Of a stretch of 64,000 nucleotides of DNA, positions 25,101-40,100 are shown one piece after another. This DNA comes from Brasenia schreberi. Taxonomy: Eukaryota; Streptophyta; Magnoliopsida; Nymphaeales; Cabombaceae. Numbering within the stretch: position 1 is the first letter of the stretch; each line of letters opens with the position of its first letter. A program made the translations under genes and the position numbers. The stretch covers positions 14,127,501-14,191,500 of the forward strand of contig JAYKKT010000079.1 of assembly GCA_036023115.1 (NCBI GenBank), in the 5' to 3' direction. The notes beneath the pieces are model-generated. The model worked only from the letters and a program-made list of their open reading frames with translations. It was not told where the DNA came from and searched no databases.

Positions 25101-28100
25101 CCGCCTAGCGACGTGCTGCAGAGCCCCAATGCAGTAAGAAGTAAGCAAGGGCCACTACATTTTTGCCCGAATGTAGTGAATCAAATTGCAGAGAGGGTTC
25201 CCACATCATGGACGGGTGTGGGTAAAGAAGTTAGTCCCACTACATTGCCGCCCGAATGTAGTGAAAATTTTCAGAGAGGGTCTCCGCATTTTGATTATGG
25301 ACGGATGCGGGGGGTAAGGAAGCTAGTCCTAGATAATAAGATTCGTATTGGTTCTTGGAATATCGGAACATTATCGGGTAAGCTAATGGAGGTGGTAGAT
25401 ACTATGATTCGGAGAAAGATTCATATTCTATGTTTACAAGAGACAAAATGGGTTGGAGAAAAAGCAAAGGAGATAGAGGATACAGGTTTTAAATTATGGT
25501 ACTCAGGTAAAGAAAAGGCCCGAAACGGAGTTGGTATTATCATAAATAAAGATTTAAAGGAGAGTGTAGTAGACATACAACGATATGGTGACCGAATCAT
25601 GACATTGAAATTAGTGTTAGGAGCAGAGGTTTTGAATATAGTTTGTGCTTACGCACCCCAAGTAGGACTAGAAGATAGTATAAAGACAGTTTTTTGGGAA
25701 GAGTTAGATAAGGTGTTTCAAAAGATTCCACAAAGGGAGATGATTTGTTTAGGAGGAGATTTAAATGGACATGTCGGTAAAGAGGCATTAGGATATCAAG
25801 GGATTCATGGAAACTTTGGTTATGGGGATATAAACGAGAAAGGTAGGGAGATTTTAAATTTTGCTATGTCATTTGATCTCTTTATAGTCAATACAATCTT
25901 CAAAAAACGAGATGAACATTTAATTACTTATAAGAGTGGCTTATCACACACACAAATTGATTACTTTATTTGTAGAAAAAAAGATAGAGCGTGTTGTAAA
26001 GATTGTAAGGTAATTCCAGGAGAAAGCTTAACCACCCAACATCGACTTTTAGTTATGGATTTACAAATAAAAAAATGGACAAAGAAGAAAAGAGTGCATC
26101 GAGCTATTCGGACTAAATGGTGGAACCTCAAAAGCGAGAAAGAAGGTATATTTAAACAGAAAGTCCTTCAAGGAGATGTTTGGAATTATGTTGGCACACC
26201 CTCTGATATGTGGAACAATATGGCTATACATATTAGGAAAGTGGCGAAAGATGTGTTAGGGGTATCTAAGGGAGGTGTACCGGCACAAAAAGAAGCTTGG
26301 TGGTGGAGTGAAATAGTACAAAATAAAATCAAGGCAAAGAGGGCATGTTACAAATTACATTACGCTAAGAAAACTAATGAAACTTTAGAAGCTTATAAGA
26401 AAGCAAAGAAGGAAGCAAAAAAGGCCATTAGTGAAGCAAAAGCTAAGATTTGGGAGGACTTATATAAAAAACTCAACTCAAAAGAGGGTGAAAGAGATAT
26501 TTTTAGGATAGCTAGGGCTAGAGATAAGAAAACTAAAGATCTAAATTTTGTTAGATGCATAAAAGACGAGGATGAAAAAATTCTAGTGGCAAATGATGAT
26601 ATAAGAAATAGATGGAAAAACTATTTTTATAATCTTTTTAATGAAAATAAAGATGTTAGTATTAGTTTAGGAGATTTAGCCAAGTCAGAAAAGTATATAA
26701 ACCACAATTTCTACCGACGTATTCAAAAGAATGAAGTCAAAGAGGCTCTTAAACATATGAAGAGTGGTAAATCGGTAGGACCAGATAATATTCCTATAGA
26801 AGTTTGGAAAATACTAGGAGAAATAGGAATCACTTGGCTCACAAGACTATTTAATGAAATATGGAAAAACCAAAAGATGCCCGAGGAATGGAGAGCAAGT
26901 ACACTTATACCCGTATATAAGAACAAGGGAGACATTCAAAATTGTGTGAATTATCGAGGTATCAAGTTAATGAGTCATACTATGAAATTATGGGAAAGAA
27001 TTATCGAACGTAGGTTAAGACAAGTATCAAGTACAACAGAGAACCAATTTGGATTTATGCCAGGTAGATCTACTATTGAAGCGATTCACCTTCTGAGACG
27101 TCTTATGGAACATTTTAGAGCAAAAAAGAAAGACCTTCACATGATATTTATTGATCTAGAAAAAGCTTATGATAGGGTACCGAGGGAGGTTCTTTGGAGA
27201 ACTTTGGAAAAAGAGGTATCCCATTGACATATATTAACCTTATAAGAGACATGTATGATGGTGCAAAAACATGTGTGAGGACTCATGAAGGAACGACAGA
27301 CTTCTTTGAAGTTAATATTGGGTTACATCAAGGATCAACTTTAAGTCCATACTTATTTATAATGGTGATGGATGAGTTAACAAAACATATTCAAGATGAA
27401 GTACCTTGGTGTATGTTATTTGCAGATGACATTGTATTAGTGGAGGAGTCTAAGGAAAAAGTTAATAGAAAATTGGAACTATGGAGAGAAACATTAGAAA
27501 ACAAAGGCCTCCGACTTAGTAGAACAAAGACAGAATATATGGAATGTAAGTTTGATCATTTGGCTACTTCAGAGGACATAGAAATTAAAATTGGCACACA
27601 TTGCATTCCCCAAAAGGAAAGTTTTAAATACCTAGGGTCAATTTTTCAAAGTGATGGAAGAATTGATGGAGATGTTACACATAGAATTAATGCTGGTTGG
27701 TTAAAATGGAGAGGAGCATCAGGTATTCTTTGTGATAAGAAGATACCATTAAAATTAAAAGGTAAATATTATAGAGCAGCAATTAGGCCTGCCATGTTTT
27801 ATGGTTCTGAGTGTTGGGCAGTTAATCATCAACATGTACAAAAGATGTCTGTGACAGAAATGAAGATGTTGAGATGGATGAGTGGCCATACAAGAAAAGA
27901 CCGTATACATAATGAGGTTATTAGAAACAAATTAGGAGTGGCACCAATAGAGGATAAAATGAGAGAACATCGTTTAAGATGGTTTGGACATATAGAAAGA
28001 AGATCAAAAGAAGAACCTGTAAGAAGGTTAGAAAAACTAAATTTGGAAAGTATTAAAAGAGGTAGAGGATGACCACAAAAGTGTTGGAAAGAAACAATAA

Positions 28101-31100
28101 AGAATGATCTAGTTTATTGGGAGTTAACTGCTAACATGGCACACGATAGGGATCTGTGGAAACAAAGAATCCATGTAGCCGACTCCGTCTAGTATGGGAA
28201 AAGGCTTAGTTGTTGTTGTTGTTGTTGTAGTAAAACGCCTGTCACTATCAAGTATCAACATGGTCCTAGTAGGAAATGTGTCGTGAGCTATCCACTATCA
28301 TGTAGGCTGAGGTTATTATAAAATATATAAGCTTATCATCTATGATGTGTTAACAAATGGTAATTTCTCAACTAATACTTAATTATATTGGCAACTTTTG
28401 ATGTCTTAATTGGCAAGCAAGCATTATAATAGTGCAACCTGTCAATTTATTTATTTTAACGAATAATATTAGTCTTTACGTTAAAAGAGGAAGAGGAAGA
28501 CAATAAAAGTGTTGAAGGAAACAATATAGACTAAAGAGTGATCTAGCTTCTGCTGAGTTAACTGTTAGCATAGCACATAATCAAAATATACGAAAACAAA
28601 GAATCCATCTACCGGACTCCATCTAGTATGGGAAAGGGCTTAGTTGTTCTTGTGTGTGTTGAATAATATTAGACTTCACATTCTTAAACTGTATATTTTC
28701 AGTGTTCATCATTTTACAATAACTTTAGATAAACTTGTAGATTTGCAAAATCATCTGATAGGATATTGTTGAGCACTCTCTATAACTTAAGATTGAATGT
28801 CCTCTAGGAATACAAATAGTAAGCTGCTATATTCATACCTAATTCATTCATATTTTCTTCTATATGCTGAGAAATTTGTCCATCACAAGTATTATATCGT
28901 TTTGCCTTTATTGGAAGAAATTCAATTCCAAGACATGCTTCTTTCTCTATTTTTTTTTCTCCCCTTTGTGCTTTCAATTCCAAGACACGCTTCTTAATTT
29001 ATTCTTCACATGCACCAAAATTCATCTGTCTCAAGATTGTCTAATTTTTGGCCTTTAGGTGGAAGCAACCCAATCAAGGGAGATGTGCTTGTTATAGGAG
29101 GATCCATGCTTTATGCGATCAGCAATGTTGGTGAGGTATGTGAATTTTCTTATGACAATTAGTTGGCAATTATGTTGCAGTTTCATTTGTACAAGAAGGT
29201 TGGTGAGGTATGCAAATTTTCTTGCCACAATTAGTTGGCAATTATGATGAAGTTTCATTTCGACAGGCTTGTCCTTTTAATCATCCTTTTGACATTACTT
29301 TCTAACTTTTGTTATATATGACCGACACATTTTAGGGAAAACTTGAATTTTCACCTTATGGTTTGTGAAATTTTTACTTTAGTACCCTATGTTTTTCTCG
29401 AACACCTTAGTGACCTATAGTTTTCATTGTTATGTCACTTAAAGGCCAAGAACTGATATCATTTGATTTTTTCAGCATTAAAATCTTACGTTAGTACCAT
29501 GTCCTCATACACATTGAAACCAAGTTATCGTATACATTTTATGTCAATTCAAAACTGCTAAAAAAATACTGATAACAAACAACGACAACACCTAAGCCTT
29601 TTCCCATACTAGATGGGGTCGGCTACTAAAATGTCACCACATCATTGCTACATTGGCATGCCACATAAAGAAAAATTAAGCAACATTACTTGTTGCCCTC
29701 TAAGTAATAAAAAAGTATAAACCGTAGGGCATAGGTTATTAAAGTGCCATGAAAAACCCATAGGGTGCTGAAGCCACAATTTTGCAAACCATAAGGTACA
29801 AAAGTAATTTTTCCTTTTTTCTTGATACAAGTTGATGCATATATAGACAACAGACTGATATTAGTCAATACAAATTCTACTTTACCCCAAAAGGTGTCTC
29901 CATTCATCCCTAGTCAGTCATTACACAAAGAAAAATATGACTTCTCTTCACGGGCATGGAGATAAAGTTGAAGAAATTATGCTGACCCCAACATGGTTTC
30001 TGCCTTTTGCTTGTCAGAAAGTTCAGGAATTTGATGCACTAGATTGCGAATAATTGTCCATCGGATCAAAGTTTCTTGTTTTCCCATTATGTATTCGTTT
30101 GAGAATATCTATACCTCGACTCTCTTCACTTTGGTCTTTTTTGTTCTCTTTTATTTGTAGTGAGTATTTCTTTTTTCCTTTTTCATTATATCTCGGTCCT
30201 AAAATATTTATTCTGTGTAAGCAATATAGTCAGCCATTCCATGCTTAATTAGTTTCTGTTAACGTGATTGTCATGCTGTCAGTTGGAAAAATACAAAATT
30301 GCAGAAAAAAATATTTAATGATCGAAGCACCATTTGGTTTTTGTCAGTCTCTTGAATATTGGTCATTCTGTTGTTCCTTTTATTGGAAAGTATTCCGTTT
30401 TTCCCTTTTTTGGCTGATGATATCTATATGCTGATTCATTTAACCTAGATAAGTAATTAAATCAGCCGTATCTTGCTCAATTAACTTTTATTGATTTGAT
30501 TTCATGTACTAAGTTGAACAACATACATACTTAGCAAACAAGTTCTTAATGATGAAACCCTTCCTGATCTTTGCAAGTTTATCCATAATCTTCATATTTG
30601 TATTGTTTGTCCAGGAGTTTCTGGTGAAAAATGCCGATAGGATTGAGCTTATGGCAATGTTGGGCACGTTTGGTGCTCTAGTCAGTGCATGCCAAATGTA
30701 TCCTGAAATTATCTGGACGTCTTTTTCTTATGATATTTAGTTTTGTCTGACATATAATGTTAATTGGTTTACTATTGTGCCTTGGTTGTTTCTTATGCCC
30801 CATCTCAAATCCTTAATGTAATGCAAAGCCGCTATAGCATTAGACTGGTTGCTTTAATGAGAAAAGTTTCAACGGCAAGTTACTCCATATATTTTTCTTT
30901 CGACGTTATGAACATTTTGTTTATCTTACCTCTTATAAACTTAACTAAAGTTAATAAAGGTACATAACTCATTATGATGCAAAGAAATAGGATGGGCTGA
31001 AGGCATTGTTTCAAAATCGAAACTTCTACCTAAGATCAGAAGGCATTGTGTCAAAATTCTGGGAGGGATTTTCTACTGTTCTTGGACATCCAAGTTGATG

Positions 31101-34100
31101 GAAACTGAGGCATTTACTACTATTGACAGCCTCTGAAGGTGGAGCATTTGAAAACATTTCCTACTCTTGGATAATCAAGCTGGTGGAACCCTGTGTTTAG
31201 ACTGTAACTAAGATTGTCATATCCAACCCGTCTGTTTCAACTTAGGTTCCTTGGTTCATCACTTCTATAGGTTTGTGGATCTGTGATGCATGTTACATGG
31301 CAAGTTAATATCGGGGTTTAGATGTTATGCCTGCAGATTTCTGCAGATTCTGCATTCATTTCAGGCACTCACGGCCACAAGATTGAATGATCTGTGTCAG
31401 GTCATATTGGTTTTTATTTGGTATTTGGCCCATCTGGATTCGAGGAGGTGGTGGACAGAAAAAAACCCTAAATGAAAAGTCATGATGAAAAGATGCTTTT
31501 GTCTGCTTTGCACCTGAATCTGGCCCTCTGGCCACTGCAACTCCATTTTTTTGTGTATAGAAGACAATTTTATCTTTCTTCCACAGAGGATGCATGGACT
31601 TCCTCTGTCCAATTTCACACAGAATACAACCCATAAGCTAATTGAATTCTCTGCCTAAACTATATTCCTCAGTATATTGCTGCTGTGTCAACTGAGATCC
31701 TTGACCTCTCAAATAGAACCATACTAGAACGTCATGAACTGGGATCAATTCATTGGACAACTGGTGCAGTAAGTTTCTCTTTCTTTCTACTTGGTTACTG
31801 AAACAGTGCTTATTAGATTACAGGATCTGCTGATGTACCTGCTATCTTTTACAGTCTCCTGTTCATCACTTGGTTGATTTACATCGGGATAATCCTCAGA
31901 AGAACAATTCCTAGTTGGACATATCATAAGTCACAACAATATGATCTTTGCAATATCATTTTGGTTTCTCATCTGATTATTTCATTCGCTCAATATGGAG
32001 TATAATGACGATTAAAACTCCACTTTGATAACCTCCCTTATGCATGAGAAGGCTTGGGTTAGATTTTGGTTTGACAGATTACATGTTAGTTTTTGTTTTT
32101 TCTCAGTTTTATTTTATGGGCAGCCAATGTCATTAGACATTCTTTCCGTTTTGTTGCATATTCATCTAGAAGTGAGAAGATTCACATAAAGAACAAACGT
32201 ATTGGTGATCCAAGCTCTATCTCTGTGCTACCATTGCCCATCAGCGCAACATCATTAATTCCATATCCTAATCATGTTACTCAGTCTTATGTAACTAAAG
32301 GTCTTAAACTCTTCCTGCCGTGTAAGCCATCTTACCTAACCGTTGATACATGTTTCATTACACTAGATCTCGTAAAATAAATGAGCTGCTCATGGTTTGG
32401 CTGTTAAATCAGAGTCCCCTGAGTGTGTTACAGCTGCAAAGTGAAATATGAACGTTATGCTCTCTTCTCATTCAGTTCATACAGGCTTACTAAGTAGTCA
32501 TTTGTGGGGCGTGCACGCAATCCACACACGCAAGCATGCGTGAAGTCTTATGAATTCTACTTTTCTGTGTTTAAGACGTAGCTCTTCCTGTGGTGAACAC
32601 ATTACAGGGTCTAGTCTGTTAGCGTATGTCCAGCCTAGGTCACTTGTGAAGCCAACTTGCTCATTTGCCACGAAAAGAGATGAAACATTTTGCTTCTGCC
32701 TTCTGCTTGTTTAACAGCCCTATTTTGAATGATGCCCTCCTAAACGTAATCATCAACTTATTTATGTCTGCTAGCATTGAAGAAAAGAGTAACATAGTAA
32801 TTGGTATGACCGATTTAATGCTTATTGCCTTAACTTCGTCCTTTCCTCACCTTCACATTTTATTGCAGGTGCTGCCATTTGTTGGGTTTTTCTTGGCCAT
32901 GTTCTTATTTTACACTTTTGTTCCCATCCTGCTTAAGGTACACTACAATTTTAATAAATTATCATCTCTTCTAGATGTTAGAGTTGACATGACATGTTTC
33001 GTACCCCTTATCTGTATGTTATTATTATTGAAAAGTTCAACTGTATGCGAATTAGACTGTGCTGTGTCAAGGGAACAAGTTCTTGTGCTGATAGGGCCAA
33101 AGAAGATAACTACATGTAGGATGCATCAACATCCAAATCTTTTTTCACTTGTCTGTCAATATATGTGACAACATGATCTTAGCACAATAAAGAAAATTCC
33201 TAAATGTATTTACATTATATTATTGTCAAAGATGAAAACTTTACTGACAGCATTTGGTCTTAGATAGCAAAAGAAGGTTTAACAACTAAATATTTAACAG
33301 TGTCATAACATACGCTACGTTTCTCTTAATTTTCATATCTAAAGTACTTATTTAAGATGGAATTTTTTTGTCAAATAAACCATGGATTTGTAAAGTATGA
33401 GCCAATAAGTTTCAAGATGGTTAAGTCATAATCAAATCAATATATTTTGAGTTGATATCTGTGAAGAATGAGAATGATGATGGAGAAAGTACGAACACTC
33501 AGAATTACAAATTTCTTCGGAGTTGTTAGAATGACGTATAGAGATATTCCTGGTTTCAACACTAACATTACCTGTGAAAGAAAACCAGGTCGTACACTGC
33601 AGCTGATAAATGTGAATATTTAGATTCGTCGGTCACATGGTTCAAAAATAAAGATATTTGCTGAGAATGCTACACGCTTATTTTAATACCATTAAAAGGA
33701 TGTTACCATACCTTTTCAACAATAGCGAATATATATTTTTTCTAAATAATTTTTTTTCAAATTTCAATAACCCTCATTCCATGCCAAAATCTGATGAGTT
33801 TGTTGTTTCCCACGGGTAACTCCTGCCTTTAAGAATGAGTGCCAATTCAAGCTGTCATCATCATCCAGAATCAAACCTATTCCTGATGTTGAAAATACAT
33901 ATATGACCCTTTCTTATCAAAGCGATAAGCTATGCGTAAGCAACTGATCCATAAGTACATAACTGCTAGTTAAGTAGATGTTCATGGGGTGGGGATCCAC
34001 AGGATCTCATCCTGAATTGGGTAGATTTGGGAGCATAGTTGGAGATCAGGGTTGGGGACACCCCGGTCACCCCACTGTCCCGGTTCGTGGGGACGGTTCC

Positions 34101-37100
34101 CCATGGGGACCCACTGCATATGAAGGGCTGGGAAGGGGGATTTTGGTCCCTCTTGGGGACAAGGAGTGATTCATTGATCCTAAATGGCGACAACGACCTT
34201 GATCCCCTGTTCCATGAATATTTCAGTACAGTGTTGTTCGATGCGTATTGTATCCTGTATTGTTTTGGTCTACGATACGTATCATATCGTATTGTTGTGT
34301 ATCATAATTTAATACTAAAAAATTAGTAAAAATTCAAAAAAATCAAGAAAAAAATTGATAATTGCAAAAAATTCATATAATGCAAAAGTTTAGTACATAT
34401 TCGTTATTCACTATTCAATAATTGAAAAAGAATTACATATTAAAGCAAAAAATGAAATACATTTATATTTACATATTATAATCAGTGTTATCCGTATCGT
34501 ACCGTATTGTACGATGCAGTGTGATACATGATATGATATGGCAACCTGTATCGTATGATATAGGTTATCGTGCTGTATCGTACGATACGACCCACTCAAA
34601 AAAAAAAAATCAATTTTTTAAAATTTTCTTTTTTCTAGGTTTATGGCCTCTCTTCACTTCTCTCCAAGGTATCCTCTGGTATGCTTGTTTGGGGTTGCAA
34701 GCCGTGTATGTAACATGTAAATTTGGGTTAGTTTATAAGAAATTTATTGAATAATAATAATTTATGAACAAATAAAAATTGTGACAAAATCATTTAACTT
34801 TCTTTTGCCAACTTTTAGGTATATTTCTGCTACCAGTTTCTAATTTCATGAAATCGCAAACAATGAAGAATAATTTGGTTGTCTCAGTTCATTAAGTGGG
34901 CATTTCACAACTTCACTATTTTAGGGTTCACCTTACGTGACTTCCATCGAGTTGAACATGATCAGTGTGTGTGAGGCTTAACTCAGTCTGTGAAGTTAGA
35001 TCAGAAGTAATCAGATTACCTGATTTTAGCCCACAACATCCATCTATCATCCTTGAGTTTCAAACCACTTCAAGCATTAGTTAAAAAACTAGTCTCCAAT
35101 AAGAGAAAAAGAGGATATCATCAAGTAACAATATCACATCACTAGGGTGTCATAGACTCAATAATCAAAGAAATGGAGCTCATCGTTTTGCTCACATATG
35201 AAAATTAGCAAATGTGCCAACTACATGTACAAAGATAGCAATTTGTTAATTTTGATATATTAGATTAGTGGATTATGAAAGATAACAAAGAAAATGCACT
35301 CCTAACCGAAGAAGACATTGCATGGATTAATTTGGAAGGAGCGCAACAACACCATCAAGAAGATGAAGATTTTAATTTTGAAGCAGAAGGTGGTGATAAA
35401 CTTTGAATCTTTATCAAGGAGAATATGGAAATTATTTAGTTAATGATCCTAATTACAAATTTACAATATGTAAATGTAAATTTATTTCATTTTTTGCTTC
35501 AAAATATGTAATTTTTTTTTCAATTATTCAATGGTGAATGATCAATATGCACTAAACTTTGCATTATATGAATTCTTTAAAAATTTTAGATTTTCTTATT
35601 TTTTTTCTTATTTTTACTAATTTTTCTTGATTTTTAAAATATTTTTTAATATTAAAATACGATAGGATACGCTACGCTACGCTACGCTACGATATGCCCG
35701 TATCATGGAGCAAAACGATACACGATACGATACGCGTCGAACAACACTGATTATAATCAAGATCATCAACTAAATAATTTTCATCTTCTCCTTGCTGAAT
35801 ATCCTCACCACCTTATGCTTCAAAGTTCAAAATAAAAATCTTCATCTCCTTGATGATGTTATTGTGCTCCTTCCAAATTAATCCATGCAATGTCTTCTTT
35901 GGTTAAGAGTGTATTTTCTTCATTATATTACATAATCCACTCTTCTAATATATCAAAATTATCCAAACTTATTGGATTAAATTGGTTTTCTTCTGTATTT
36001 AACTTTTTTAATTACCTGTAAAAAAAATAGTAAATAACATTAACAATTAAAGTCAAACAAAATATTGAATTGAATCTTTAAGTAGTAACTAATACATGAT
36101 TACCTTTGTCAGAGCTGCATGTTACAAGAGATAAAACCAAGTCATTGAGCAGCTTATGTTCCAACCTGTTGCGTTTTTTTTCTGTGGATGTGTTCAAAGA
36201 CACACAACTCATTGTACTAGAGGTTTGGCTCAGAACTCATACTGTAAAATCTCTAAGGTTTGGGTAATCACTTTCAAACCTAATCTACCACACATGTGTA
36301 GAAAAAGACAAACATCAGGGCTTTAATCCACAATAAATATAAGATTTAAGAAACTTAAATATGAAGATAAACAGTTTACCTAGACTCATATTAGTGTGGT
36401 TGTGGATTGCTACAGGAAAACCCATAAAGTGAAGAGCATTATCATAGATTTTCATCTCTTGATGTATAACATATGCTCTACTCTCATGAAGGACTAATAT
36501 GTCTATACAATCAATGATACCTCGATTAACCTCACTGTTCCTTTTAAAGTTTGTTAAGTACTTGAATGTTGGGTTTAGGTAATATGCTACTGTATGAATA
36601 GGCTGATACAAATTTTTGTTCAATCTATTATCTATAATGTTCTACACGAGTACATAATCCCTCTTTCTTCTATTGAAAATATTTTTTATGGCTTTTTTTG
36701 CTCTTTTCATGACTTCATAAAAATAACCAATAGACGGTTTCTCCTCGCTATTAACCAATCTCAAAACCTTCACTAAAGTACATATAATCCTCAATAGTCT
36801 AACACATGCATTTCAAAATGTACTCCTGAAGACTGTCTTTGAAATCTCACTTAACTTTTTGTTTCTTTTATTTTGAGGCAACTCTGCAAATTGTTGTCAC
36901 TCATCTAAGGAGAACATTCTCTTCAAGCTTGCTTTTGTCTCATAATGCTCTATACATATAAGAAATTAGTTGCAAATCGAGATGAACTATACGAAGAAGT
37001 TCTGCACTATCTGTATATCTCATCATACATAATACAAAGACATGATTGTAGATAAATTTGGTGATATCTTGGTAACACTCATTTGTTGTCTTTATCTCAT

Positions 37101-40100
37101 CCATCTCACCAATATCTTTAAGGATGAGATCTAAACATTGGGCTGCACATGATGTCCAATAGAAAGTCTCATAAGTATACGCTAACTCCTTCCCAATTGC
37201 TTTATAATTAGTTGCATTATCTGTAATGAATTGGACTACATCCTCTAGCCCAACCTCGGATAACACCTTATCAAACTCTTGCCTTTGGATTTCTGTTCCT
37301 CTCCTTTGACATGCCTAGAGATTTCAAAAATATAAGTCCTTTAAGACAGTAGACAACAAAATTTAATAAAGTCTTTCCTCGCCTATTTGTTAATCCATCT
37401 ATCATGATAGTACATTGTACCTCGTTTCATGACTCTCTTAAAGTCGAACAATATTCATGTGCTTCAATGACAGTCTTATGTAATAACTTTCTTCTCAACT
37501 TCTGATAAGAGGGCATCTTATATCTTGAACCAATATTAACAATTCCATCTGTTATTGCTTAAAAATGAAAACTGTTTGCTGTATTAAATGAAATATATGT
37601 ATCATAAAACCATCTGCCCATTGCAAGGTTTGCCTGCTCATAACAACACAAATTTCAAGTTGAGCGCCATTTGTAGTGCTAGAATGAAAAAATGACTATA
37701 TGCCAAAAGAAGCTCTTCTTCTACTCCTTCCTCTTCTATCATTTCCACGTGCAAAATCTTCAACAACCCTCTTTTTCCTAGTTGATAGTCGAGAACTACT
37801 ACTACCAACCTCTATTCTGCCATTAGAATGAATACTATCACCCAATCCAATAATATCATTATCCCCTTCCTCAAATATCTCTAAATCATTCTTCTATTGT
37901 CTCCTCTCATATATGCTTTCAATCATCTGCAGACATTGTCATTTAATGACTTCTGATAATTTTCTAACTTTGCCCGTGCATGGAGCAACTTCTTTCCTAG
38001 TCCCTGCTAGGTGATGTTTTAATCGTGAAGTTCCACCACTAACCACTTTATCACAAAACAAATATTTGATCTTCAATCTGTTTCCCTTAACTACTATAGC
38101 CCACTATTATGCCGGATGATCATACCGAGATTGTGAGTCTCTAACACCCCTTCCTGCCATCTCAATTGCACACTTAAATTCATTAAAAAACCTAAAAATA
38201 AAAACACTTCATAAATCCCCAATATTCACGTAACACTCAAATAAAGTGTCTCTCACTTCACGATTGCAATAAAAATCATATCTACGAAATTCATAACTTT
38301 ATATTTTGTCATTCAAAAAAAATACAAATAACAATAAAAAACAACAAATACAGAGAAATAAATTCGAAAACACAAAAAATATACCATAATCCGAGTTGGG
38401 AGGTGGCTTACACGGACACCATATAACACTTTTTTGGGAGCCTTGAACACCAATGAGGGGGAGAGCCACCGGAGGGAGCCTCGAGGAGTGTTGGAGAGCC
38501 GTGAATAAACGCAAAAAAACCGTACGATACGGTGCGATACATATAATATTATTTCAGTGTTGTTCGATGCGTATCATATCGTGTATTATTTTGGTTTACG
38601 ATATAATACATATTGTATCGCCTCATTGTAATTTAATACTAAAAATTGAAAAATTCTAAAAAAAATTAAAAAATAGAAAAAAATGATAATTACAAAAAAT
38701 TCATATAATGCAAAAAATTAATACATATTCATCATTTACCAATCAATAATTGAAAAAATAATTACATATTTTAAAGCAGTACATGACATCTTTAGAAAAA
38801 ATACAACTTTCGTACAACAACAATTAAGCCTTTTCCCATACTAGACGGGGTCGACTACATGGATTCTTTGTTTCCACAAAGCCCTATCATGTGCCATGTT
38901 AGCAGTTAACTCACAATAAGCTAGATCATTCTTTATTATTTCTTTCCAACACTTTTGTGGTCATCCTCCACCTCTTTTAATACTTTCAAAATCTAGTTTT
39001 TCATACCTTCTTACAAGTTCTTCTTTTGATCTTCTTTCTATATGTCCAAACCATCTTAAACGATATTCTCTCATTTTATCCTCTATTGGTGCCACTTTTA
39101 GTTTGTTTCTAATAACCTCATTATGTATACGATCTTTTCACTCATCCATCTCAACATCTTCATTTCTGTCACAAACATCTTTTGTACATATTGATGATTA
39201 ACTACCCAACACTCAACCATAAAACATGTAGGTCTAATTGCTGCTCTATAATATTTACCTTTTAACTTTAATGCTATCTTCTTATCACAAAGAATACCCG
39301 ATGCTCCTCTCCTTTTTAACCAACCAGCATTAATTCTATGTGTAACATCTCCATAAATTCTTCCATCACTTTGAAAAATTGATCCTAGGTATTTAAAACT
39401 TCTTTTTTTGGGGATGCAATATTTGTCAATTTTAATTTTTATGTCCTTTGAAAACCTGTATCTTTCTCCAACCATAATTTAAAACCATAATTTAAAACCT
39501 TTATCCTCTATCTCCTTTGCTTTTTCTCCAACTCATTTTGTCTCTTGTAAACATAGAATATGAATCTTTCTCCGAATCATAGTATCTACCACCTCCATTA
39601 GCTTACCAGATAATGTTTTGATATTCCAAGAACCAATACGAATCTTATTATCTAGGACTAGCTTCCTTACCCCCCTCATCCGTCCATAATCAAAATGCGG
39701 AGACCCTCTCTGAAAATTTTTTACTACATTCGGGCAGTAATGTAGCGGGACTAACTTCTTTATCCACACCCGTTCATGATGTGGGAACCCTCTCTGCAAT
39801 TGATTCACTATATTCGGGCGAAAATGTAGTGACCCTTGCTTACTTATTACTGCATTCGGGCTCTACAGCACGTCGCTAGGCGGGGACGACCCAAAACAAT
39901 GCTCATAATTTTTGTAATCTATGTTATAAAAATCCGACGAAGTTTTACGTTGGCTGTTGGAAGCCTAACATAATCCACTTCCTTTATCCGGGCTTGAGAC
40001 CGACAATGCAACTTTTACAACTTTTATATTTGAAAAAAATACATGTACTCATTGTAATCAAGATCATCAAGTAAATAATCTTCATCTTCTCTTTGCTAAA

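Larger units (their letters stand above)
24985..28227 (+). mobile_element. Full-length RTE-clade LINE
   Basis: A 3243-bp non-LTR retrotransposon with a perfect 18-19-bp target duplication. It has a short 5' region (GCTCGGATAAAGGAGG, TTAGGCTTCCGACAGCCAG), one long endonuclease-RT reading frame, and a 3' end GACTCCGTCTAGTATGGG...GGCTTAGTTGTTG ending in GTT repeats. No RNase H or LTR. The tail of short repeats instead of poly(A) is typical of RTE. It is the best-preserved transposon in the window, although a frameshift and a stop break its ORF. Confidence 0.93.
34229..38554 (-). mobile_element. hAT element 2 (outer), split by a related element
   Basis: Starts CAGTGTTGTTCGATGCGTAT with the same subterminal sequence as hAT 1. 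It is interrupted at 34482 by a smaller relative (34483-35749) and continues at 35758 to about 38554, where hAT 3 begins. The right subterminal repeats (ACCGTACGATACGGTGCGAT) are present near 38520, but the true terminus is missing. Confidence 0.75.

Noticed and set aside
31673..31716. Alternative acceptor TTCCTCAG for exon 7
   Set aside because: Using it brings an in-frame stop before the conserved [10 protein letters not shown] block; the AAATAG acceptor keeps frame.
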